A stretch of 12,589 nt of DNA from Paracoccus sp. (in: a-proteobacteria). GTDB taxonomy: Bacteria > Pseudomonadota > Alphaproteobacteria > Rhodobacterales > Rhodobacteraceae. The notes beneath the pieces are model-generated. The model saw only the letters and a program-made list of their open reading frames with translations, did not search any database and was not told where the DNA came from. The first letter of the stretch is position 1; each line of letters begins with the position of its first letter. The translations under genes and the position numbers were made by a program. Shown one piece after another: positions 1 to 6,209 of the stretch. The DNA lies in assembly GCA_018056045.1 (NCBI GenBank), contig JAGPGI010000037.1, positions 1 through 12,589 on the forward strand. Direction: 5' to 3'.

Positions 1-778
1 TATTGGGCAAACGGCGGGATTCGCGTCCCGGAAATGTAACCATTTCTGACCCGGATTCCAGTCTGGCCATCAGCGAATCGCGTATTTCTGACATTTTTTC
101 TGCGATTCCTTGATCCAGATCATTCTGGGCGGCCTTCGCGGCGGCGGCAAAGCCCAGAATGCCGATCAGGTTCTCGGTCCCGGCGCGGCGGCCCTGTTCC
201 TGCCCGCCACCCTTGATCCGGGCCTCGATTTCCGTGCCACGGCGGACCACCAGCGCGCCGATGCCGCGCGGACCGCCCAGCTTGTGGGCGCTGACGAAAC
301 CAGCCTCGATCCCCAGCCAGTTGAAGGCAAAGGGCACCTTGCCGAAGGCCTGCGTCAGGTCGCTGGCCGCCAGCCCCTGCGGCAGGTCCTGCAACACGCC
401 GGTTTCGGCATTGGCCAGTTGCAGCGTGGCGCGCGCAGGGTCGGGCACACTGACCCGGCCCGCCGCATCGACCGCCAGATCGTCACGGCACCAGGCCAGC
501 ACGGCGGCATGTTCGACCGGCGCCGCACTGAGATCGCGCCCGCCAAGGATCAGCGCCGCCGATTCCGTCGCCCCCGAGGTAAAGATGACATCCGCCCCCT
601 CGGCCCCCAGCGCCGAGGCGATCTCTTCGCGGGCGCGCTCCAGCGCCAGTTTCGCCGCCCGCCCCTCGGCATGGACGGATGAGGGGTTGCCGGTGATTTC
701 GGTCGCGTCGATCATCGCCGCGCGCGCCTCGGGGCGCAGGGGGGCGGTGGCGTTCCAGTCCAGATAGGTGCGCGTCAT
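1..778 (-). CDS. Cysteine desulfurase-like PLP enzyme (NifS/IscS family), 3' end cut by window edge
   Basis: A class V fold-type I PLP enzyme; the family takes sulfur from L-cysteine as an enzyme persulfide for Fe-S clusters or thio-modifications, leaving alanine. About 259 codons are open from the ATG at 776-778 to the left edge. Visible family motifs are NPSSVHAEG (31-39), SGATES (68-73), the ring-stacking His90 in VEHAAV, N-A-E-T-G (123-127), DLTQ (140-143) with the Asp expected to contact the pyridine nitrogen, the PLP lysine Lys166 in SAHKLGGPRG, and GGGQEQGRRAGTEN (190-203). The loop with the catalytic cysteine lies beyond the window, so desulfurase activity cannot be confirmed. The part between His90 and Lys166 is about 26 residues shorter than in IscS. 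The ATG overlaps the coaBC TGA as ATGA, with a strong GGAGG at 786-790, so it is probably cotranslated with coaBC. It could instead be a related PLP lyase; the family call is firm, the exact role is not. Confidence 0.88.
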   Translation of the reverse strand, partial: MTRTYLDWNATAPLRPEARAAMIDATEITGNPSSVHAEGRAAKLALERAREEIASALGAEGADVIFTSGATESAALILGGRDLSAAPVEHAAVLAWCRDDLAVDAAGRVSVPDPARATLQLANAETGVLQDLPQGLAASDLTQAFGKVPFAFNWLGIEAGFVSAHKLGGPRGIGALVVRRGTEIEARIKGGGQEQGRRAGTENLIGILGFAAAAKAAQNDLDQGIAEKMSEIRDSLMARLESGSEMVTFPGRESRRLPN

Positions 779-2034
779 GCCAGCCCCTCCATACTGGTCA
801 GCGCATCGGCGATGCGATCCGCGAGCCTGCGGGCAACCTCGGCTTTCGACAAGCGCGGCCAGCTTTCAGCCCCCTCATCCGAAATCAGCGTGACCGCGTT
901 TTCCGAGCCGCCCATGATCCCGGTCGCCGGGGTCACGTCATTGGCGACGATCCAGTCGCAGCCCTTGCGCAACCGCTTGGCGGTCGCGTTTTCCAGCACA
1001 TTGTCGGTTTCCGCCGCAAAGCCCACCACGAGCCCCGGCCGCCCGGCCTGCAACTGGCTGATCCAGGCCAGAATGTCAGGGTTTTCGGCAAATTGCAGCT
1101 TGGGGAACTTGCCCGAGCCGTCCTTCTTGATCTTGCTGTCGCTGGCATTGCTGACATGCCAGTCGGCGACCGCCGCCGCCATTACTGCCGCATCGGCGGG
1201 CAAGGCCGCCTCGACCGCCTCGCGCATCTGGCGCGCGGTTTCGACGGCGATAATTTCGACGCCTTCGGGCGGGGGGATATCGGCGGGGCCGGTGACGAAG
1301 CTGACCCGCGCACCCAGATCGCGCAGCGCCGCCGCAATCGCCGTGCCCTGCGCCCCGCTGGAGCGGTTGGCGATATAGCGCACCGGGTCGATCGGCTCAT
1401 GCGTCGGCCCCGAGGTCACGATCACATGCCGCCCCGCCAACCGCCGCGTCGGCAACGAAACCACGGCCTCGGGCGGCAGGCGCAGGGGCTTTTCACGGCT
1501 CAGCGCAGCGCGGATCGCGGTCAGGATCTCCTCGGGCTCGGCCATACGTCCGGGGCCGTATTCGCCGCAGGCCATGTCCCCCTCGTCAGGGCCGACAAAG
1601 CGAATGCCGTCCTGTTCCAGCAGATCGCGATTGCGCTGCGTCGCCGGGTGCTGCCACATGCGCACATTCATCGCCGGCGCAATCAGCACCGGCTTGTCGG
1701 TCGCCAGCAGCAGGGTCGAGGCCAGATCGTCCGCCATCCCCGCCGCCATCCGCGCCATCAGGTTCGCCGTCGCCGGCGCCACCACCACCAGATCGGCGGC
1801 GCGCGACAGCTGGATATGGCCCATCTCGGATTCGCGGGTCAGGTCGAACAGTTCCGTATGACACGGGGATTCGGCCAGCGCCGACAGCGTCAGCGGTGTC
1901 ACGAACTCGGCCCCCGCATGGGTCAGGACCGGCACGACCGAGGCGCCCTCGCGCCGGATCATGCGGATCAGCTCGGGAATCTTGAAGGCGGCGATGCCCC
2001 CGCCGACGATCAGCAATATGCGATTGCCCTGCAT
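775..2034 (-). CDS. coaBC: Bifunctional phosphopantothenoylcysteine decarboxylase / phosphopantothenate-cysteine ligase
   Basis: Cytosolic enzyme for two steps of coenzyme A synthesis: CTP-dependent joining of cysteine to 4'-phosphopantothenate (CoaB), then FMN-dependent decarboxylation to 4'-phosphopantetheine (CoaC). The 419 residues are about the normal family length. The N-terminal CoaC half shows the flavin loop GGGIAAFK (11-18), catalytic His73 in MGHIQL, the PAMNVRMW motif (120-127) and the lid cysteine Cys156 in ACGEYGPGRM. The CoaB half shows SGPTHEPIDPVRYIANRSSG, AAAVADW, KIKK, GFAAET and VANDV. I chose ATG 2032-2034 because the protein then begins MQGNRILLIVGGGIAAF, as in the family, with AAGGGA about eight bases upstream. 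The frame stays open 34 codons further, but that extension resembles nothing. It is the first gene of a two-gene unit with the cysteine desulfurase-like gene, which it overlaps by four bases, and is divergent from comM. Confidence 0.96.
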   Translation of the reverse strand: MQGNRILLIVGGGIAAFKIPELIRMIRREGASVVPVLTHAGAEFVTPLTLSALAESPCHTELFDLTRESEMGHIQLSRAADLVVVAPATANLMARMAAGMADDLASTLLLATDKPVLIAPAMNVRMWQHPATQRNRDLLEQDGIRFVGPDEGDMACGEYGPGRMAEPEEILTAIRAALSREKPLRLPPEAVVSLPTRRLAGRHVIVTSGPTHEPIDPVRYIANRSSGAQGTAIAAALRDLGARVSFVTGPADIPPPEGVEIIAVETARQMREAVEAALPADAAVMAAAVADWHVSNASDSKIKKDGSGKFPKLQFAENPDILAWISQLQAGRPGLVVGFAAETDNVLENATAKRLRKGCDWIVANDVTPATGIMGGSENAVTLISDEGAESWPRLSKAEVARRLADRIADALTSMEGLA

Positions 2035-2135
2035 GATGGTTTCCCTTGCCCGTATCTCTCGACCCCGTCTTTGGAGCCTTTCTCCTGAAAAGGACATAGG
2101 CCGAACCGCCCGCCGGAACAAGCAAGGCGCCCGCA

Positions 2136-2172
2136 ACTCCGTTAACCGTTTCTTAAGCCGACTCCGTTAACC
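2136..2172. repeat. Two direct copies of ACTCCGTTAACC, 25 bases apart
   Basis: ACTCCGTTAACC occurs at 2136-2147 and identically at 2161-2172. Each copy contains the palindrome GTTAAC. The first copy supplies the left half of the CtrA-type box. The second begins within GACTC (2160-2164), a match to the GANTC site methylated by CcrM in alphaproteobacteria. The 25-base period is a little over two helical turns. The exact repeat is seen directly; a regulatory role is inferred. Confidence 0.6.
2142..2156 (+). promoter_or_regulatory. CtrA-type binding site upstream of comM
   Basis: The sequence reads TTAA, seven bases (CCGTTTC), TTAA: an exact match to the full CtrA recognition pattern TTAA-N7-TTAA known from Caulobacter and used across alphaproteobacteria. 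It ends 43 bases before the comM ATG, a position compatible with activation from about the -35 region and a short leader. A further TTAAC follows at 2167-2171 and could be a half site. As I recall, CtrA controls DNA-uptake genes including comM in Rhodobacter capsulatus, so the site agrees with the neighbour. Binding itself is inferred. Confidence 0.6.
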
Positions 2173-2199
2173 AATCTGCATCGGGAACTGGGGACAGGC

Positions 2200-3714
2200 A
2201 TGACAGCGATCGCCTATACGGTGGCTTTCGACGGGGTCGAGGCGCGGCTGGTCGAGGTGCAATGCTCGGTCACCCCGGGCCTGCCGGGCTTCGGCATCGT
2301 CGGCCTGCCCGACAAATCCGTCAGCGAGGCGCGCGAGCGGGTCAAGGCCGCCTTTGGCGCGCTGGCGGTCGCCATGCCTTCGCGCCGGGTGACGGTGAAT
2401 CTCTCGCCCGCCGACCTGCCGAAAGAGGGCTCGCATTTCGACCTGCCGATCGCGCTGGCGGTGCTTGCGGCGCTGGAAATCGTGCCTGCGGATGCACTGG
2501 AGCAAGTCGTCGCGCTGGGGGAGCTGGCCCTGGACGGGCGGCTTTCGCCGGTCGCGGGCGCCCTGCCCGCCGCCATGGCCGCCGCCGAGGACGACCGGGC
2601 GCTGCTGGTCCCCCGCGCCTGCGGCCCCGAGGCGGCCTGGGTCGGGACGGTCCCGGTCTTCGCGCCCCGCAACCTGCGCGAGGCGGTCGACCACCTGACC
2701 GATCGCGCGCCATTGCCCCGCGCCACGCCCGGCGAACTCGCACCCATCACCCGCAGCAATGATCTGGACGAGGTGCGGGGCCAGGAACGCGCCCGCCGCG
2801 TCATCGAGATCGCGGCGGCGGGCCGCCATCACCTGTTGATGCTGGGACCGCCCGGCGCCAGCAAATCCATGCTGGCCACGCGCCTGCCCGGCATCCTTCC
2901 GCCCCTGAGCCCGGTCGAGGCGCTGGAAACATCCGTCATCCACTCGGTCGCGGGCATGTTGGCCGGAGGCGGGATTTCACGCAGCGCGCCCTTTTGCCAG
3001 CCCCATCACACCGCCTCGATGGCGGCAATGGTCGGCGGCGGGCGCAATGCCCGCCCAGGTCAGGCCAGCCTGGCCCATAATGGCGTGCTGTTTCTGGACG
3101 AATTGCCGGAATTCGAGCGCCGCGTCATCGACGCCCTGCGCGAGCCGATCGAAACCGGCGAGATCCATGTCTCGCGCGCCAATGCCCATATCCGCTATCC
3201 GGCGCGCTTCCTGCTGGTCGCCGCTGCCAATCCCTGCCGCTGCGGCGAGGCGGCGGATGCCGGCCAGCCCTGCCCCCGCGCGCCGCGCTGTCAGTCGGAA
3301 TATCTGGGGCGCATCTCGGGGCCGATGATGGACCGGTTCGACCTGCGCATCGACATGCCGCAAGTGAGTTACGAAGAACTCGGCCTGCCCCCCTCGGGCG
3401 AAAGCTCGGCCATGGTCGCGGAACGGGTTGCGGCGGCGCGCGCGATCCAGACGCAGCGCTTCGCGGATCATCCGCAGGCCCGCGTCAACGCCGATGCGGC
3501 GGGACGGCTGCTTGAGGAAATCGCGCCGCTCGACAGCGAATGCCGGGCGCTGCTGGCCTTGGCGGCCGAAAAGCTGGGCCTCACACCACGCGGCTATCAC
3601 CGCATCCTGCGCGCAGCCCGCACCATTGCCGATCTGGATGCCAGCGAACATATCCGCCAGCCGCATCTGGGCGAAGCACTGTCCTATCGCCTGCCCTTCG
3701 GTCGGCCCGACTGA
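2200..3714 (+). CDS. comM: ComM / YifB family Mg-chelatase-like AAA+ helicase
   Basis: ComM is a hexameric AAA+ branch-migration helicase that helps integrate incoming single-stranded DNA during natural transformation; in R. capsulatus a homologue is needed to receive gene-transfer-agent DNA. The 504 residues match the family length. The N-terminal ChlI/Lon-like domain spans about 20-145 (GLPGFGIVGLPDKSVSEAR, NLSPADLPKEGSHFDLPIAL). The AAA+ core spans about 190-395: Walker A GPPGASKS (216-223), Walker B VLFLDE (296-301), the four-cysteine insert Cys346, Cys348, Cys358, Cys364, and RISGPMMDRFDL (371-382). The C-terminal Mg-chelatase domain (about 400-500) contains LTPRGYHRILRAARTIADL. Oddity: Ser221 replaces the Gly that normally precedes the Walker A lysine. 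The ATG has GGGGA five bases upstream, and a CtrA-type box ends 43 bases before it. The gene stands alone, convergent with gshB. Confidence 0.95.
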   Translation: MTAIAYTVAFDGVEARLVEVQCSVTPGLPGFGIVGLPDKSVSEARERVKAAFGALAVAMPSRRVTVNLSPADLPKEGSHFDLPIALAVLAALEIVPADALEQVVALGELALDGRLSPVAGALPAAMAAAEDDRALLVPRACGPEAAWVGTVPVFAPRNLREAVDHLTDRAPLPRATPGELAPITRSNDLDEVRGQERARRVIEIAAAGRHHLLMLGPPGASKSMLATRLPGILPPLSPVEALETSVIHSVAGMLAGGGISRSAPFCQPHHTASMAAMVGGGRNARPGQASLAHNGVLFLDELPEFERRVIDALREPIETGEIHVSRANAHIRYPARFLLVAAANPCRCGEAADAGQPCPRAPRCQSEYLGRISGPMMDRFDLRIDMPQVSYEELGLPPSGESSAMVAERVAAARAIQTQRFADHPQARVNADAAGRLLEEIAPLDSECRALLALAAEKLGLTPRGYHRILRAARTIADLDASEHIRQPHLGEALSYRLPFGRPD

Positions 3715-3721
3715 TGGCACA

Positions 3722-3744
3722 AGGGCGGCCCGATGGACCGCCCT
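3722..3744. terminator. Hairpin between convergent comM and gshB, possible bidirectional terminator
   Basis: AGGGCGG (3722-3728) pairs perfectly with CCGCCCT (3738-3744). The inner bases can add two further pairs with one bulge and a four-base loop. It starts eight bases after the comM stop and ends 17 bases before the gshB stop, the expected place for a shared terminator. Neither strand has a real U tract after the stem, so efficiency is uncertain. Confidence 0.5.
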
Positions 3745-3761
3745 GATATCACATGCCCGTC

Positions 3762-4712
3762 TTAACCGCGCGCGGCCAGCTTGCGTTCGACCGCATCCCA
3801 GATCAGCGCGGCGGCATTCACGCCGTCGAAACGCTCCAGCTCCTGAATGCCGGTCGGCGAGGTCACATTGATTTCCGTCAGCCAGCCGTCAATCACGTCG
3901 ATGCCGGTGAACAGCAGGCCCTTTTCGCGCAGGACCGGACCGATGATGGCGCAGATCTCGTGCTCGCGCTCGGTCAGGCCGATCCTTTCAGGACGCCCGC
4001 CGACATGCATGTTCGAGCGTGCCTCCCCCGCAGCCGGCACGCGGTTGATGGCGCCGACCGGTTCGCCATCGACCAGAATGATGCGCTTGTCGCCCCTGAC
4101 CACGGCGGGCAGGTATTTCTGCGCGATCACCGGCTCGCGGCTGATGCTGGAAAAAGTCTCGATCAGCGAGGACAGGTTCGCGTCGTCGGGGCGCAGATGG
4201 AAAATCCCTGCTCCGCCATTGCCGTAAAGCGGCTTGACGATGATGTCGCCATGCCGCTCGCGGAAGGCGCGGATCTGGCGCGGATCGCGGGTGATCAGTG
4301 TCGGGGGGGTCAGCTCGGGAAAGTCCAGCACCAGCAGCTTTTCGGGACTATTTCGGACCCAAAAGGGATCGTTGACGACAAAGGTTTCCGGATGAACGCG
4401 GTCCAAAAGATGCGTATTGGTGATATAGGCCATGTCAAAGGGCGGATCCTGACGCAGCCAGACGACATCGAATTCCGACAGATCGACCTCGGCCCAGTCG
4501 CCAAAGGTGACGTGGTTGCCCGCCTCGCGCCGCAGGGTGATCGGGCGTCCCCATGCCAGCACGCGCCCCTCGGAGTAGCTCAGCCGGTCGGCCGTATACT
4601 GGAACAACCGATGCCCCCGCGCCTCGGCCTCAAGCCCAAGCCGGAATGTGCTGTCGCCATCGATCGAGACATGTTCGACCGGGTCCATCTGGAGGGCAAC
4701 GTAAAGACTCAT
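3762..4712 (-). CDS. gshB: Glutathione synthetase
   Basis: Cytosolic ATP-grasp enzyme that joins gamma-glutamylcysteine and glycine, the last step of glutathione synthesis. The 316 residues match the bacterial GshB length. The N-terminal substrate domain starts with [20 protein letters not shown] and includes [20 protein letters not shown]. The ATP-grasp part shows [16 protein letters not shown] (156-171, nucleotide-binding lysine and glycine-rich loop), [20 protein letters not shown] (220-239) and the C-terminal signature [13 protein letters not shown] (280-292). All parts are present and nothing looks broken. The ATG at 4710-4712 has a GGAG upstream and fits the family N terminus. It is the last gene of the rsmI-yraN-gshB unit, 67 bases after yraN, and convergent with comM. 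The gene for the first step (gshA/gshB partner ligase) is not in this window. Confidence 0.97.
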   Translation of the reverse strand: MSLYVALQMDPVEHVSIDGDSTFRLGLEAEARGHRLFQYTADRLSYSEGRVLAWGRPITLRREAGNHVTFGDWAEVDLSEFDVVWLRQDPPFDMAYITNTHLLDRVHPETFVVNDPFWVRNSPEKLLVLDFPELTPPTLITRDPRQIRAFRERHGDIIVKPLYGNGGAGIFHLRPDDANLSSLIETFSSISREPVIAQKYLPAVVRGDKRIILVDGEPVGAINRVPAAGEARSNMHVGGRPERIGLTEREHEICAIIGPVLREKGLLFTGIDVIDGWLTEINVTSPTGIQELERFDGVNAAALIWDAVERKLAARG

Positions 4713-4754
4713 CTGATCTGCTCCGGCCTGTTTCAGGCGGAGTTTTCGCCCGCT

Positions 4755-4776
4755 CCGGCCGGCTTTGCAAGGCCGG
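4755..4776. repeat. GC-rich inverted repeat in the yraN-gshB gap
   Basis: CCGGCC (4755-4760) and GGCCGG (4771-4776) are perfect inverted copies; an alternative fold pairs CCGGC (4759-4763) with GCCGG (4772-4776) around a TTGCAA loop. It lies in the 67-base spacer within the rsmI-yraN-gshB unit. There is no following U tract on the minus strand, so an attenuator or mRNA-stabilising hairpin is as likely as a terminator. Confidence 0.35.
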
Positions 4777-4779
4777 GTA

Positions 4780-5193
4780 TCAGTTCACACCAAATGCATT
4801 CTCGACGATCTCGACGCGACCGAACTGATCGACCAGTGCCGCATCGAAACGCATCGCGGTCAAAAGACCACTCGGCAAGCCGCCACAAAACTCCTGTGCA
4901 GCATTGCAGATGCGCGCGATCTGGCGCGCCGAGATCCGTTCGGCTGCCCATGCGTGCCGGGCCGATTTCTTGACCTCAACAAAGACATATTCTTCGCCTT
5001 TGCGCAGGATCAGGTCGATTTCTCCGCCCCGGCCGCGCCAGCGCTCGGCAACGACCTCATGCCCAAGATCGACATAGGCGCGTGCCACCGAACCCTCGGC
5101 AAGACACCCCGCCGAATGGGCCACACGACCGCGCACCACCCGCGCCGGAACAGGACGAACCGGCGCGCCGTCAAAACATCGCTCTTGCTTCAT
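4780..5193 (-). CDS. yraN: YraN / UPF0102 family nuclease-fold protein
   Basis: A small conserved protein of uncertain role with the restriction-endonuclease/Holliday-resolvase-like fold; 137 residues, slightly above the usual 115-130. Family residues are visible: Glu33 in [19 protein letters not shown], then GGEIDLI with Asp60, and VFVEVKK with Glu73 and Lys75, which together form a PD-(D/E)XK-like metal site. About 28 residues precede the conserved core, with several Arg and Pro. Its ATG (5191-5193) overlaps the rsmI TGA as ATGA, implying coupled translation; I see no better internal start. rsmI next to yraN is a recurrent arrangement, and in E. coli yraL (rsmI), yraM (lpoA) and yraN are likewise neighbours. 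No substrate is established, so I do not assign a reaction. Confidence 0.9.
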   Translation of the reverse strand: MKQERCFDGAPVRPVPARVVRGRVAHSAGCLAEGSVARAYVDLGHEVVAERWRGRGGEIDLILRKGEEYVFVEVKKSARHAWAAERISARQIARICNAAQEFCGGLPSGLLTAMRFDAALVDQFGRVEIVENAFGVN

Positions 5194-6098
5194 TCCCGTT
5201 CCTTCTTCATCTCCAGCGCCAGCGCATAGACGTCACGCCGCGGCAGGCCAAAGCGGTTGGCAACCTGCGCCGCCGCCTCCTTGACGGGAAGGTTATCCAG
5301 CAAGCCCGTCAGCGCCATACGCAAGGTATCGGCATCAGCCACCGCAGGTTCGGGATGCCCGAACAGCACCACAATTTCCCCGCGAAGCCCCTCATCAGGA
5401 ATCCGTGCCGCCAATTCCTCTGCCGTGCCGCGCATCACCTCTTCGAATTTCTTGGTCAGCTCCCTGCAGATCACCGTAGCTCGATTCGCCTCAGTCTCGC
5501 AGATATTCTCCAACAACGACTTAACACGCCTCGGGCTTTCAAAAACGATGACCGTGGCCTCGACCTCGCGCCAGCTGTCGATCCATTTCCGTCGCGCGCC
5601 ACAAGCCGAGGGCGGAAAACCCACGAAAAGAAAGCGGTCGCTGGGCAGGCCCGAAACCGAAAGTGCAGCCAGTGCCGCCGAAGGGCCGGGCAGCGCGCGC
5701 ACCAGAAAACCCGCCTCGGCCGCGTCCCGCGCCAGCCGGTAGCCCGGATCCGCAACCAGAGGCGTGCCCGCATCCGAGGCATAGGCGACCGATTTTCCCT
5801 CGGCCAAAGCCGCCAGAACCGCCGGGCGCTGCCGGTCGGCATTGTGATCGTGATAGGCAATGATCCGCCGGCCGCGCAGCTGGATGCCATGAATATCCAT
5901 CAGATGGCGCAAGTTCCGCGTGTCCTCGGCCGCCAGGACATCGGCGGTATTCAGCACATCCAGCGCGCGCAACGTGATGTCGCGGGCCGAGCCGATGGGC
6001 GTCGCCACCAGATGCAGCGCCGGTTCCGGGGCGACGGTCCCGATGGTCACGGAAAGCGGCCGCGCACCCGTTCCGGTTGAGCCTGTGCTGTCCTCCAT
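5190..6098 (-). CDS. rsmI: 16S rRNA (cytidine1402-2'-O)-methyltransferase
   Basis: RsmI uses S-adenosylmethionine to 2'-O-methylate C1402 of 16S rRNA in the ribosomal P site, where RsmH adds the N4 methyl, tuning decoding fidelity. The tetrapyrrole-methylase (SPOUT-unrelated) fold is clear: LVATPIGSARDITLRALDVL (30-49), AAEDTRNLRHLM (56-67), SDAGTPLVADPGYRLA (108-123), LPGPSAALAALSVSGLP (136-152), FVGFPPS, FESPRR (186-191) and CRELTKKFEE (211-220). I start it at ATG 6096-6098, giving 302 residues, because AGGAG (6105-6109) lies six bases upstream. The frame runs 36 codons further, into the divergent promoter region, without resemblance to the family. About 27 low-complexity residues precede the conserved core. 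It is first in the rsmI-yraN-gshB unit and divergent from the LppC-type lipoprotein gene. Confidence 0.95.
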   Translation of the reverse strand: MEDSTGSTGTGARPLSVTIGTVAPEPALHLVATPIGSARDITLRALDVLNTADVLAAEDTRNLRHLMDIHGIQLRGRRIIAYHDHNADRQRPAVLAALAEGKSVAYASDAGTPLVADPGYRLARDAAEAGFLVRALPGPSAALAALSVSGLPSDRFLFVGFPPSACGARRKWIDSWREVEATVIVFESPRRVKSLLENICETEANRATVICRELTKKFEEVMRGTAEELAARIPDEGLRGEIVVLFGHPEPAVADADTLRMALTGLLDNLPVKEAAAQVANRFGLPRRDVYALALEMKKERE

Positions 6099-6209
6099 GC
6101 GGGTCTCCTGTCCATGTCTCCCGGCGCCACCGGGCAAGTTGCCATGTCCGGCATATGCCAATAACCTGCCCCCGACAAACCCCCAGCCTCGACCACAGGG
6201 AATCACGCC
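6099..6209. promoter_or_regulatory. Divergent promoter region between rsmI and the LppC-type gene
   Basis: This 111-base gap separates two operons read in opposite directions. It holds a perfect 10-base palindrome GGCATATGCC (6150-6159) and a GC hairpin CCCGG/CCGGG (6120-6124, 6130-6134) that would fall in the rsmI leader. A weak rightward -35-like TTGCCA (6139-6144) precedes the AT-rich AATAAC around 6160-6165, with the palindrome between them. The rsmI ribosome binding site AGGAG is at 6105-6109; AGGGAA at about 6200 serves the lipoprotein gene. Promoter positions are tentative. Confidence 0.4.

Larger units (their letters stand above)
2035..2199. promoter_or_regulatory. Divergent promoter region between coaBC and comM
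   Basis: This 165-base gap must carry the start signals for coaBC (leftward) and comM (rightward). The comM-proximal side is locally AT-rich and contains a CtrA-type box and two copies of a 12-base repeat, listed separately. A GGGGA at 2190-2194 serves as the comM ribosome binding site. I see no convincing sigma-70 -35/-10 pair for either gene. The coaBC-proximal half holds nothing else I can name. Confidence 0.6.

Noticed and set aside
110..767. Plus-strand frames of 190 and 202 codons opposite the left-edge gene.
   Set aside because: The minus strand encodes a protein with NPSSVH, SAHKLGGP and RRAGTEN motifs; the plus-strand products are low-complexity shadows.
1093..2088. A 331-codon plus-strand frame opposite coaBC.
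   Set aside because: Arg/His/Gln-rich composition with no recognisable motif; coaBC on the other strand has every catalytic signature.
2035..2136. A 34-codon N-terminal extension of coaBC.
   Set aside because: Lacks family resemblance, is Arg-rich, and the start at 2034 places the flavin-binding strand at the normal position.
3753..4973. A 406-codon plus-strand frame across gshB and into yraN.
   Set aside because: It crosses two real minus-strand genes and their spacer, and its product has no family features.
6099..6206. A 36-codon N-terminal extension of rsmI.
   Set aside because: The ATG at 6098 has AGGAG at ideal spacing, and the extension would consume the divergent promoter region.
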